Assembly: GCF_012033735.1 (NCBI RefSeq)
Contig: NZ_JAAVJD010000014.1
Coordinates: forward strand, 1-46,973
DNA from: Streptomyces lonarensis
GTDB taxonomy: Bacteria > Actinomycetota > Actinomycetes > Streptomycetales > Streptomycetaceae
Direction of reading: 5' to 3'
Length of the DNA stretch: 46,973 bases
Each line of letters begins with the position of its first letter. Position 1 is the stretch's first letter. Shown here piece after piece: positions 38,628 to 46,916 of the stretch. Below the pieces are notes generated by a model, which searched no databases, was not told the DNA's origin, and saw only the letters and a program-made list of their open reading frames with translations. The translations under genes and the position numbers were made by a program.

Positions 38628-38679
38628 CCCGCCCCGCGGCGGTGCCGGCGGCGGGCGGACCGCCGTCGGCCGGGGCGGG
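38628..38679. terminator. Convergent terminator
   Basis: Outer arms CCCGCCCCG and CGGGGCGGG enclose an inner GGCGGT/ACCGCC pair, between the convergent acyltransferase and DUF6507 genes. Confidence 0.5.
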
Positions 38680-38842
38680 CGGCGGTGAGAGCACGGTGGT
38701 CGGCGCTTGCGATCCGATGCGGCGGCGAAACGGGGCCGGATAGCGCTCCTCGGCGCCGGTGCGGGGTGGCGGTCACCCGTGCGGTGTGGGATACGCAGCG
38801 GATGCGGGCCCGTCTCGCCCGACCCCGGCGCGCGCTGGAACG

Positions 38843-39271
38843 TCAGCGCCAGGGGTCGGGGGCCGGCTGGTCCCCGAATCCGAGCGTGGGCGGCGCGACG
38901 TGCGGGGCGAGGTGCGGTGACATCGGCCCGAAGGCGATCGGTGCCCGGATGTCGCCCCGGCTCAGACCGTTGACCTCCATCTCGGCGTCGCCGCTGCCGT
39001 AGCTCGCGGTGGCCTCCGTGGCGCCGGCGTCCGACCTGTCGGCGGCCCCCCGCATCCCGGTGAGGCAGTCCACGGTCTGCGCGGTGAACCGCGTCAGCGC
39101 GTCCCCGACCGGGCTGCCGGCCGCCCCGCCCGTGCCGAGGCCGCCGCACGAGCCCGCGGCCTCGTTGAGGTCGGACACGCACGCCTTCGCCCCGGCATCC
39201 AGCCGGGACGAGGCGCGGGCGTACTCGGTCAACCGGTTGCGCACACCCTCCGGTGTGATGTCCCAATCCAT
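38843..39271 (-). CDS. DUF6507 family (WXG100-like) protein
   Basis: A 142-residue protein. The N-terminal ~95 residues resemble actinomycete DUF6507 proteins: MDWDITPEGVRNRLTEYARA, a central SPVGDALTRFTAQTVDCLTG, then YGSGDAEM. This is the helical-hairpin size and pattern of WXG100-type T7SS proteins. A ~45-residue Pro-rich tail follows. The ATG at 39271 has AAGGAAG upstream; the longer open frame is ignored. It diverges from the hydrolase gene and lies 3.7 kb from eccC, so a secretion-partner role is inferred from context and not shown. Confidence 0.83.
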   Translation of the reverse strand: MDWDITPEGVRNRLTEYARASSRLDAGAKACVSDLNEAAGSCGGLGTGGAAGSPVGDALTRFTAQTVDCLTGMRGAADRSDAGATEATASYGSGDAEMEVNGLSRGDIRAPIAFGPMSPHLAPHVAPPTLGFGDQPAPDPWR

Positions 39272-39604
39272 CGGCTTCCTTCCTCGTTGTTCCGGCGTCG
39301 CGGCGAGGCGGCGGCGCCGCGGTCTCACGGGTGCATCACGCACGCACCGGCCGGTTCGGTTCCCGTCACGGTCCCGCCCCCGGCGCACCCGAGGGCACGT
39401 CGGGCGCGCGGCGCTGCGGGCGCGCCGGTGAATGCTGTGGTCCTGTCACAGAGCCCGGGACGCGGTTGTCCGGGCGTTCCGCGGGCTGTTACACAGAGTC
39501 CGGAATGATGACGAGCCCGCCGAGGCCGAGGAGCGGCCGCCCGGCGGGCACGCCCGGTGGCACGCGCCGCCACCGCGGCGCGGGCCGGTGCGACGGGGGG
39601 CGGT
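39272..39604. other. Divergent control region of the DUF6507 and hydrolase genes
   Basis: No gene is visible in these 333 bases. They contain the candidate rightward promoter listed next and two similar short motifs, CACAGAGCCCGG (39428) and CACAGAGTCCGG (39492), which could be a repeated regulatory site. Confidence 0.4.
39466..39495 (+). promoter_or_regulatory. Candidate promoter of the hydrolase-lipoprotein operon
   Basis: TTGTCC (39466-39471) and TACACA (39490-39495) are 18 bases apart, predicting a leader of about 100 bases before the hydrolase ATG. Confidence 0.4.
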
Positions 39605-41275
39605 ATGGCGCTGATCAGGACCACGGAGATCCCGGTGTTCTCGGGGAACCTGGAGACCTTGCAGGAGGCGACTCGCCGCTTGGGCCAGGACGCCGACGAC
39701 ATCTACAGCTCCGGGGACAGCCTGCACCTGACCTTCCAGGGAATCGGCAACCACTACAGCGCGCCCGAGGCCGCCGACCTGCTGGCCACCACCGTGCCGG
39801 TGCGGGAGAGCGGCGAGTCGGTCCGCCAGAGCGTGACACGCGTGGCGCTCGCGGTCGACGACTACGCGCGCGACGCCCAGACCATCAGCGCCCGGCTCGA
39901 CGCGCTGCGCACCCGGGCGGCGGAGATCCCCTCGGTCCCCGAGGACGACCCGGACTTCGCACGGCACGAACGGGAGAGCGAGGAAATCCGGGGCGATGTC
40001 GCGGTGCTGGTCGCCGACTTCGCACGGATGGAGGAGGAGACGGTCCGGACGATCAACTCCGCCCTCCCCTACGGCCAGGACCACGGCATGCCGGGTCCCT
40101 GGGCCCCCGGCTACCAGCCGCCCTGGCACTTCCTGTCGCCCCCGCCACCACTGCCGTGCTTCGCGTCACCCGAGATGGCGAACAGCTGGTGGCAGGGGCT
40201 CAGCGCGCAGGAGCGAGAGCGCTGGATCCAGAGCAACCCCGCGGGAATCGGCGCGCTCGACGGCATCCCGGTGGTGGACCGCGACCGCGCCAACCGGATC
40301 GTCTTCGACCGCTGGTGGGAACGCGAACGCCCGGACCTCGTACTCCGGGAGCACCTGGCGCAGCAGCCCGACCGGTACGTGCGCGTTCAGCGAAGCGAGC
40401 GCGTCTACGAGGACGGGTACGTCGACGTGGAGACCCGGGAGTGGAAGCGGTGGAACGAGGAGCGAAAGCTCCTCATGGGGCCCGTCGACATCCACAACCG
40501 CATCAACCGGCTCGGGCACTACGGCCACTCAAGCCTGCCGCAGCCGTTCCTCCTGCACTTCGATCCATCCGGGCGCGGACAGGTAGCAGTTGCCAACGGC
40601 AACCCGGACACGGCGGACCATACTGCGGTCTTTGTACCGGGGACCGGTTCCGACATCACGGAGTTCACTAACAACATGGATCGCACCCTGAGCCTGTGGC
40701 GGACCTCTGACAACCTGGCCAACCCGGGCGAGGAGGTCTCGACGATCATGTGGATCGGGTACGAGGCGCCGGAGACTCTGCCAGAAGCACGAAAAGGCGA
40801 GTACGCCGAGCGCGGCGGCGGCCAACTGAATGCCTTCCTCGACGGGATCGCGAGCTCGCGCACCGCCGGTACGGGCAACACAACGGTCATCGGCCACAGC
40901 TACGGCAGCACGGTTGTCGGTGAAGCCACTCAGGAGGACGGGAGAGGCCGGAAGATCTCGGCGGACAACATCATCGCGGTCGGGAGCCCCGGTATGACGG
41001 TCAGCAATGCCGACGAGCTCGGCGTCGGGGCCGAGAACGTGTGGTCCATGCAGGCGCCGGTCACCTCCGACCCGGTGACGCTCGGCCGTGTCTTCCACGG
41101 AAAGACCGACGGCTTCTTCGATGCGTGGCCCAACGTGCCGTCGGATGCGGACTTCGGGGCGAACCGGATGGAGAACGACGCGAGCGACCACAGCGACTAC
41201 TGGAACTCCCGCCTGAACCTGCGGAACCAGGCGTTCGTCGTCGTCGGGGACCCAGGAATGGTGACGCATGAATGA
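39605..41275 (+). CDS. DUF1023 alpha/beta-hydrolase with T7SS-like helical N-terminus
   Basis: A 556-residue protein without a signal peptide. Residues 1-155 are helical (FSGNLETLQEATRRLGQDAD, then SVTRVALAVDDYARDAQTIS), like the N-termini of T7SS-linked proteins. The core starts at LSAQERERWIQSNPAGIGAL, as in DUF1023 proteins. AVFVPGTGSDITEF supplies the oxyanion region. The triad is probably Ser432 (VIGHSYGSTVVG), Asp489 (APVTSDPVT) and His529 (SDHSDYW). The stop overlaps the next lipoprotein gene by eight bases. With DUF6507 and eccC nearby, a T7SS-exported esterase or lipase, perhaps a toxin, is plausible but unproven. Confidence 0.88.
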   Translation: MALIRTTEIPVFSGNLETLQEATRRLGQDADDIYSSGDSLHLTFQGIGNHYSAPEAADLLATTVPVRESGESVRQSVTRVALAVDDYARDAQTISARLDALRTRAAEIPSVPEDDPDFARHERESEEIRGDVAVLVADFARMEEETVRTINSALPYGQDHGMPGPWAPGYQPPWHFLSPPPPLPCFASPEMANSWWQGLSAQERERWIQSNPAGIGALDGIPVVDRDRANRIVFDRWWERERPDLVLREHLAQQPDRYVRVQRSERVYEDGYVDVETREWKRWNEERKLLMGPVDIHNRINRLGHYGHSSLPQPFLLHFDPSGRGQVAVANGNPDTADHTAVFVPGTGSDITEFTNNMDRTLSLWRTSDNLANPGEEVSTIMWIGYEAPETLPEARKGEYAERGGGQLNAFLDGIASSRTAGTGNTTVIGHSYGSTVVGEATQEDGRGRKISADNIIAVGSPGMTVSNADELGVGAENVWSMQAPVTSDPVTLGRVFHGKTDGFFDAWPNVPSDADFGANRMENDASDHSDYWNSRLNLRNQAFVVVGDPGMVTHE

Positions 41276-41840
41276 GCACACACGCCCCCTCCGTCAGCGC
41301 GCGGCAGTATGCGCTGCCGCCGTCGTCCTAGCGATCTCTGGATGCGGTATGAACTCCGACAACGACCCTGCTCGCGGCAACGAGCCTGCCGACACGGTCG
41401 CAGAACGGTCCCACTCCGTTGTTGCGCGGGAGGTGACCGAGGTGTCGCGGGCTCTCGCCCGGGCGAGCGGGCTGGACGAGAGCTCGCTCCGGATGGACAG
41501 CTCACCCGGTCGAGCCCCGTGCCCGTCCGGGGGCGACGATCCGGACCTGTTCACGATGGAGCACGTGTGGTCGATCGCCGGCGTCACAGAGCAGGACTTG
41601 GAGTCGGCGCTCGACCGAGTGCAGGACCATGTCCGCGACGAGGGCTGGTCTGTGCTGATGTACGGCCCCAACAGCAGCCCCGCAGAGGCTCTCGAGTTGC
41701 GGGCCGAGCTTCCGGCCCGCGGGCTGTTCGTCGAAGCGCTGTTCCTGGACGCACGGAACGAGTCCAACAGCCGCACGGAATCCAGCATCGCGGTCACAGT
41801 CTTCACCACCTGCTACCGCGATGCGGCACAGCACAGCTGA
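41268..41840 (+). CDS. Lipoprotein A, paired with the DUF1023 hydrolase
   Basis: A 190-residue predicted lipoprotein: basic start, hydrophobic stretch and lipobox LAISGC with Cys26. It is paralogous to the protein at 42332: both share VWSI/SWSV, PNSSPxxALELRAE, GLFxxAxFxDAR and VTVFTxCY, plus two conserved Cys (APCPSGG and TTCYRD) that could form a disulfide. The gene overlaps the hydrolase by eight bases, implying tight coupling. By analogy with effector-immunity pairs, it could protect against or anchor the hydrolase outside the membrane; this is inference. I recognise no named family. Confidence 0.87.
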   Translation: MNEHTRPLRQRAAVCAAAVVLAISGCGMNSDNDPARGNEPADTVAERSHSVVAREVTEVSRALARASGLDESSLRMDSSPGRAPCPSGGDDPDLFTMEHVWSIAGVTEQDLESALDRVQDHVRDEGWSVLMYGPNSSPAEALELRAELPARGLFVEALFLDARNESNSRTESSIAVTVFTTCYRDAAQHS

Positions 41841-41848
41841 CGCTGGTC

Positions 41849-41870
41849 AGCGGGATGACAGCGGGATGAC
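41849..41870. repeat. Tandem 11-bp repeat
   Basis: AGCGGGATGAC occurs twice in a row directly after the lipoprotein A gene, at the edge of the eccC-derived segment. It may mark a recombination junction. Confidence 0.6.
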
Positions 41871-41882
41871 AGCGCCCCGAGT

Positions 41883-42075
41883 CTCCATGAGGCCGTGGGC
41901 GACGTGGCGGAGCAGGTAGATCTCCCCGCACTGACTGTCGCCGAATTCGACGGGCTACTGGTCGGCCCCGCCTTCGAGGTCGAGGCCGACAGTGTTGAGG
42001 TCTCGCCGGACGGCGCAGGGACTGGCCAGGCCCCCGCCGAACGCCGGCAGCGACGGCGGGGGCGGGCAGCCGGAT
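41883..42075 (-). pseudogene. Decayed eccC fragment (third P-loop region)
   Basis: The segment is colinear with 43488-43679 inside eccC: by eye about 95 of 117 positions match over the best part, with a small insertion near the far end. On the minus strand it reads VRRDLNTVGLDLEGGADQ, a stop, then GDSQCGEIYLLRHVAHGLME. The intact gene reads VREDLTPVGLDLEGGGDQ and GDSECGKTNLLRLVAAGLME. The stop and the loss of the Walker lysine (GKT to GEI) mark it as a pseudogene. It lies directly after lipoprotein A just as intact eccC lies after lipoprotein B. Confidence 0.85.
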
Positions 42076-42339
42076 GCAGGCGCCCCTCCACCGGGCCAGG
42101 TGGCCGACGGTGGGCGCTGGTTCCACGGCGAGACCAACAGCGGCTGGAAGACGCGCTGGGGCTTCGCGCCCTACTACGACCTCGACCTCGTCCCGAACGT
42201 CCCGTCCGACGAGGACTTCGGAGCACGGCGATTGACGAACGACTCCGAGGACCACAGTGGCTACTGGAAGACCGAGATGACCCTCACGAACCAGGCCTCG
42301 GTGATCGTCGGGCAACCGGAGCGCGCCTCTTATGAGTAA
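41992..42339 (+). pseudogene. Truncated DUF1023 hydrolase, C-terminal fragment only
   Basis: From about 42112 the frame reads GRWFHGETNS, then VPNVPSDEDFGARRL and EDHSGYW. This matches the end of the intact hydrolase from about residue 493 (GRVFHGKTDG, WPNVPSDADFGANRM, SDHSDYW). The catalytic His region survives, but the nucleophile Ser and the Asp are missing. Codons 41992-42110 lie within the eccC-derived segment and are not hydrolase-like. The stop overlaps the lipoprotein B start by eight bases, exactly as in the intact pair. Translation from the GTG at 41992 is possible. Confidence 0.8.
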
Positions 42340-42886
42340 GCCGTTTTCGCATCGTTGGGCGGTGGTTTCCGCCGCTGTGACAGCAGGAATCCTGATGAAC
42401 GGATGTGCCGGGATGAGCGACGCCAGTGACGAGAATCCCTCGGCCGAATACCCGGTCAGGTCCGTGGACGAAGTGCGCGAGGAGGCCCGCGCCACCGCAG
42501 TCCGTCTCGACGAACTCATGGCGGCCTCGACCGAGCCTCCGACCGTTCCCTCACGCAGGCAGGCCTGCTCGGCCGACTACGACCGGGTGGACCTGTTCTC
42601 CTCCCGGGCCTCGTGGTCTGTCCGCGGAGTCCCGGACGGAGACATGGAGGCGGGCATGACCCGGATGCGGGACGGCCTGGAGGCAGAGGGCTGGGAGATC
42701 GTCATGTTCGAGCCGAACAGCAGTCCCGTGGGGGCACTCGAACTGCGAGCGGAGAACACCGCCAAGGGCCTGTTCGCACGCGCGGAGTTCGCGGACGCAC
42801 GCACCGGCCGGTTGCCCGGAGGGCAGGAGTCGGACGTACGGGTGACGGTCTTCACCCAGTGCTACACCGACCCCGACGCCCGGTAG
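42332..42886 (+). CDS. Lipoprotein B, paralogue of lipoprotein A
   Basis: A 184-residue predicted lipoprotein with a somewhat atypical lipobox (LMNGC, Cys25). It shares with lipoprotein A the segments SWSVRGVPDGDMEAGMTRMR, EPNSSPVGALELRAE, TAKGLFARAEFADAR and VTVFTQCYTD, and the same pair of extra Cys (QACSADY and TQCY). Its cognate hydrolase is truncated, so it is an 'orphan' partner retained intact. It ends just before the terminator shared with convergent eccC. Confidence 0.85.
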   Translation: MSKPFSHRWAVVSAAVTAGILMNGCAGMSDASDENPSAEYPVRSVDEVREEARATAVRLDELMAASTEPPTVPSRRQACSADYDRVDLFSSRASWSVRGVPDGDMEAGMTRMRDGLEAEGWEIVMFEPNSSPVGALELRAENTAKGLFARAEFADARTGRLPGGQESDVRVTVFTQCYTDPDAR

Positions 42887-42912
42887 GAGAAATCTGGGGG
42901 CGAGGAACGGCG

Positions 42913-42940
42913 GGGGGGGCGGCCACTTGGCCGCCCCCGC
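42913..42940. terminator. Convergent terminator between lipoprotein B and eccC
   Basis: GGGGGCGGCC, ACTT and GGCCGCCCCC form a perfect 10-bp stem between the two convergent genes. Confidence 0.8.
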
Positions 42941-42950
42941 CGCCGTCGTG

Positions 42951-45900
42951 TCAGAGCGCCGCTGTCTGGATGAGCTGGTAGGGGGCGCCGCGGCGGACGA
43001 GGACGCCTCGGCCGGGCGGCAGGGCGCTGGGGTAGAGCTTGGGGAAGACCTGGCCCTCCTGCCGGTCGCCCGTCATCAGCAGGGTGGTGCTGCCGTTCTC
43101 CTTCAACGACTGAAGGAACGGTTCGAAGAAGCCGCGGGAGATGCCGGCCATGCGGCGGGCGACGACGAAGTGCAGCCCGATGTCGGGCGCCGAGGGGATG
43201 AACGGCAGGAACGGCTGCAGCGGCCGCTGGTTGGCGGTGGAGAGCACGTCGTAGTCGTCGATCAGTACGACGATGCGGGGACCCTGGAAGGCTCCGGGCT
43301 CCATGGCCTCCGGCGCGAGGTCGGAGTCGGGCATCCGCTCCTGCAGCTTGCCGGCGATGCCGGCGGCGAGGCGCCCGGCGAGGTCGGCGTTGTGGGCGTA
43401 CCCGCCGCGGTACTGCTCGGGCACGGCGGTGCGGAGGCCGCGGCGCGGGTCCAGGACGGCGAAGACCAGTTCCTCGTCCGAGTACCGCTCCATGAGGCCG
43501 GCGGCGACGAGGCGGAGCAGGTTGGTCTTCCCGCACTCGCTGTCGCCGAGCACGATGAGGTGCTGGTCGCCGCCGCCTTCCAGGTCGAGCCCGACGGGGG
43601 TGAGGTCCTCCCGGACGCCGAAGGGGATGGTCCGGCCGCCGTCGAACGCCTCCAGCGAGGACGCGGGCAGCCGGGGCGGGAGCACGCGGACGGCGCGGAC
43701 GGGCTCGCCCTGCCATGCCTCGCGGACCCGGCGGACCGCCTCGTCCAGTCCGGCGGCGATCTCCTCGTCCGCGGTGCCGTCGATGCGGGGCAGCGCCACG
43801 TGGCCGAAGAGCTGCGCGTCGGTGAGGGCGCGGCCGGGGGTGCCGGTGGGTACGGTCTCCATGAGCTTGCGGTCGATGCCGCTGTCGTGCGGGTCGTTGA
43901 GGCGGAGTTCGAGTCGGCTGCCGAACGAGGACTGGGCGTTGATGCGGACGTCGTTCCAGCGGAGCATGCCCGCGACGACGTGGATGCCGTAGCCGCCGCC
44001 GCGGCGCAGCAGGTCTCCGATGGCCCCGTCGAGGTGGTCGAACTCCTCGCGGATGGCGCCGTAGCCGTCGATGACCAGCACGATCTCGGTGGAGCCGAGT
44101 TCGGGGAGACGGCCGGCCGCGCGGGCGCGGCGGAGGGAGTCGACGGAGTCGATGCCGTGGTCGCGGAAGAGGATCTCGCGTTCGGCGAGCATCGTGCGGA
44201 GTTCGTCGACGGTGCGGGTGACCCGTTCGCGGTCGGTTCGGGTGGCGATGCCGCCGACGTGGGGCAGCCCTTCCAGGGGGCGGAGGCCGCCCCCGACGAG
44301 GTCGAGGCCGTAGACGGCGACGTCGCGGGGGCTGTGGGTGAGGGCGAGGGAGAGCACAAGGGTGCGCAGCAGGGTGGTCTTGCCGGACTGGGGTCCGCCG
44401 ATGACGGCCTGGTGGCCGCCGGCGACGGTGAGGTCGACGATCCACTGTCCCTGCCACTGCTCGCCCGGGTCGTCCAGCAGTCCCACGGGCACCCGCAGGG
44501 GGCCGAGCGGGGGGCCGCCGAGCCGGAGGCCGTCCGGGGTGGCGGTGGTCCCGCCGCCGACGCTGTCGAGTGTGGTGGCGTCGGGCAGCGGGGGCAGCCA
44601 GATCTGGCGGACGGGGTCGGCGGCCGTGCTGAGCGCGTCGACGACGGTGGAGAGCAGCGTCGGGGCGTCCTTGGTGTCGCGTTCCGGCGGTGCGGGCCGG
44701 TCGGCCGGGGCGTGCTCGGCGGCGGGCGCGGCGGGGAGGTTGCGCGCCGGGAAGACGGTGACGGTCGGGGCGGCCGCCTCGACGGGGGCGCGGCGGGCGG
44801 GGCCCTGGTGCGCGCCGGAGACGTAGGCGGCTTTGAACCGGTCGTAGACGCTGGTGTCGACCTTGAGGTAGCCGAACCCGGGGACGGGCGGGAGTTCGAA
44901 GGCGTCCTTGCTGTCGAGGACGGTGCGGCTCTCCTCGGCGGAGAAGGTGCGCAGGCCGAGCCGGTAGGAGAGGTAGGTCTCCAGTCCGCGGAGCTTGCCC
45001 GCCTCGATGCGCTGGCTGGAGAGCAGCAGGTGCACGCCGATCGAGCGGCCGATGCGGCCGATGGAGAGGAAGAGGTCGATGAAGTCGGGCTTGGCGGTGA
45101 GTAGTTCGCCGAACTCGTCGATGACGACGAAGAGGTGCGGCAGCGGGTCGAGTTCGGGGCGGGAGGTGCGGCGTGCGGCGTTGTAGTCGCCGACGTTGGC
45201 GAAGTGGCCGGCGTCCTTGAGGACCTGCTGGCGGCGTTTGACCTCGCCGGCGAGGCTGGCGTGGACGCGTTCGACGAGACCGGGGACGCTCTCCAGGTTG
45301 GTGATGACACCGGCGACGTGCGGCAGTGACGCGAAGGGGGCGAAGGTGGCGCCGCCCTTGTAGTCGACGAGGACGACCGCGAGGTCCTCCGGCGGGTGGG
45401 TGGCCACCAGGGCCAGCAGCAGGGTGCGGAGCAGTTCGCTCTTGCCGGAGCCGGTGGCGCCGACGCACAGGCCGTGGGGGCCCATGCCGAGTTCGGCGGA
45501 CTCCTTGATGTCGAGCATGACGGGTTCGTGGAGGTCGCCGACGCCGATGGGGACGCGGAGGAAGTCGCGTTCGCCGCGGGGCGCCCAGAGCCGGGCCGGG
45601 TCGAGGGCGGCGGGTTCGTCGATGCCGAGGAGTTCGGGGAAGCTCACGGGGGCGCTGAGCGGGGTGTCGCCGGCGTCGGACTCCGGGGAGAGGCGCAGCG
45701 GTGCGAGGAGCCGTGCGAGGCTCTCCGACTGCTGGGGCGGGCAGTCGTCGAGGGTGCCGTGGAGCCGGGTCGGGGTCGGGGGCCGGAGGTCCTCGATGGT
45801 GAGCCGGTCGCCCTCTACCACGATGCGGACGCTGACGTCGCCGGGTTCGTCCACACGGCGGGTGACGGGGTGGAGGACGGTGACGCCGAGCTCGACGAGG

Positions 45901-46916
45901 GAGACGGTCTCGTCGGTGCGCGGGAGTTCGGTGGCCGGGCCGTCGGGGGTGTCGAGGACGATCAGCAGCCGGCTGATGTTGTCGAGCGCGGTCTTGTTGC
46001 CGAGGCCGCGGCGGATCTCGGTGACCCGGGCGGCGCGGGTGCGGAGCTCGCCGGCGATGACGGTGGCGAGTTCGCCGGGGTCGGCGGCGATGCGGCGGGC
46101 GGGTCCCGCGGCGTCGGTGGCGTCCGGGTCGGTCGCGTGCGGCAGCCACTTGGCCCACTCGTAGTGGCCGAGGCTGTCGGCGGGGGTGCAGACCGCGATG
46201 CCGAGGTCGTCCGGGGCGTGGGAGACGGCGGCCTGGGTGAGGAGGGCCCGCAGCACACGGAGGGTGTCCTTGCGGGTGCCGACGACGGAGACGTTGCCGG
46301 CCCGGTCCAGTGGGACGGTGAGCGGCATGTCGGGGGTGGTGCCGAACCGTTCGCGGAGTTCGCCGGCCTCGTTGCGCATGAAGGGGTCGACGGGGGTGAT
46401 GGCGTTGCTCTGGCTGCGGTCGATCTCCAGCACGCGCTGCGGCACCGGGCCGGCCCCGACGCGCAGGTGGAGGAAGTCCGGGTCGCGGCGGCGGCGTTCC
46501 CAGAGGCGCGCCTGGTCGGCGACGAGGTCGACCAGCGCCGCGGGCGGCGGGTGGGCGGCGCGTGCGGTGGCGCGACGTTGCGCGTCCTCCTCCGCCAACT
46601 CCTCGCGCAGCTCCTCCAGGTACTCCAGGTAGCGCTCGCGTTGGACCCGGCGGCGGCGCCGGGCCTTCCCCCGCTGGGAGAAGAACATGGCGGCGGCGCC
46701 GATGACCGCTGCGACCAGGACGAACACCCCGATGATCGCGAAGCGGCTGCTGCGCATGACGGTCATCATCACCATGGAGCTCATGACGCCGACCATCGGC
46801 AGCATGGCGGCGAGCGGCGACATGGTGTCGCCCTCCGGCAGGTTGGGCGGGGCCTCGATGATGCGCCGCCCCGGTTCCGCCAGCGGCGGCACGGTACGGG
46901 CAGGCCGGTGCACCAT
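42951..46916 (-). CDS. eccC: Type VII secretion ATPase EccC (fused, three ATPase domains)
   Basis: A 1,321-residue FtsK/SpoIIIE-type motor that drives export of WXG100 proteins and partners. After a short basic N-terminus come two membrane helices (MLPMVGVMSSMVMMTVM and FAIIGVFVLVAAVIGAAAMF) and a coiled stretch. Three ATPase domains follow: CVGATGSGKSELL (Lys492) with VVIDEFGELL; GGPQSGKTTLL (Lys846) with VLVIDGYGAI; and LGDSECGKTNLL (Lys1130) with VVLIDDYDVL. This is the single-chain EccCa-EccCb form. The frame stays open from the ATG at 46916 to the window edge, and that ATG lacks a ribosome-binding site, so the true start may be further upstream. Confidence 0.95.
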   Translation of the reverse strand: MVHRPARTVPPLAEPGRRIIEAPPNLPEGDTMSPLAAMLPMVGVMSSMVMMTVMRSSRFAIIGVFVLVAAVIGAAAMFFSQRGKARRRRRVQRERYLEYLEELREELAEEDAQRRATARAAHPPPAALVDLVADQARLWERRRRDPDFLHLRVGAGPVPQRVLEIDRSQSNAITPVDPFMRNEAGELRERFGTTPDMPLTVPLDRAGNVSVVGTRKDTLRVLRALLTQAAVSHAPDDLGIAVCTPADSLGHYEWAKWLPHATDPDATDAAGPARRIAADPGELATVIAGELRTRAARVTEIRRGLGNKTALDNISRLLIVLDTPDGPATELPRTDETVSLVELGVTVLHPVTRRVDEPGDVSVRIVVEGDRLTIEDLRPPTPTRLHGTLDDCPPQQSESLARLLAPLRLSPESDAGDTPLSAPVSFPELLGIDEPAALDPARLWAPRGERDFLRVPIGVGDLHEPVMLDIKESAELGMGPHGLCVGATGSGKSELLRTLLLALVATHPPEDLAVVLVDYKGGATFAPFASLPHVAGVITNLESVPGLVERVHASLAGEVKRRQQVLKDAGHFANVGDYNAARRTSRPELDPLPHLFVVIDEFGELLTAKPDFIDLFLSIGRIGRSIGVHLLLSSQRIEAGKLRGLETYLSYRLGLRTFSAEESRTVLDSKDAFELPPVPGFGYLKVDTSVYDRFKAAYVSGAHQGPARRAPVEAAAPTVTVFPARNLPAAPAAEHAPADRPAPPERDTKDAPTLLSTVVDALSTAADPVRQIWLPPLPDATTLDSVGGGTTATPDGLRLGGPPLGPLRVPVGLLDDPGEQWQGQWIVDLTVAGGHQAVIGGPQSGKTTLLRTLVLSLALTHSPRDVAVYGLDLVGGGLRPLEGLPHVGGIATRTDRERVTRTVDELRTMLAEREILFRDHGIDSVDSLRRARAAGRLPELGSTEIVLVIDGYGAIREEFDHLDGAIGDLLRRGGGYGIHVVAGMLRWNDVRINAQSSFGSRLELRLNDPHDSGIDRKLMETVPTGTPGRALTDAQLFGHVALPRIDGTADEEIAAGLDEAVRRVREAWQGEPVRAVRVLPPRLPASSLEAFDGGRTIPFGVREDLTPVGLDLEGGGDQHLIVLGDSECGKTNLLRLVAAGLMERYSDEELVFAVLDPRRGLRTAVPEQYRGGYAHNADLAGRLAAGIAGKLQERMPDSDLAPEAMEPGAFQGPRIVVLIDDYDVLSTANQRPLQPFLPFIPSAPDIGLHFVVARRMAGISRGFFEPFLQSLKENGSTTLLMTGDRQEGQVFPKLYPSALPPGRGVLVRRGAPYQLIQTAAL

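Noticed and set aside
42862-46158. Leftward 1,098-codon frame overlapping eccC
   Set aside because: It is an Arg/Pro/His-rich alternate frame of eccC; the true frame has three P-loops.
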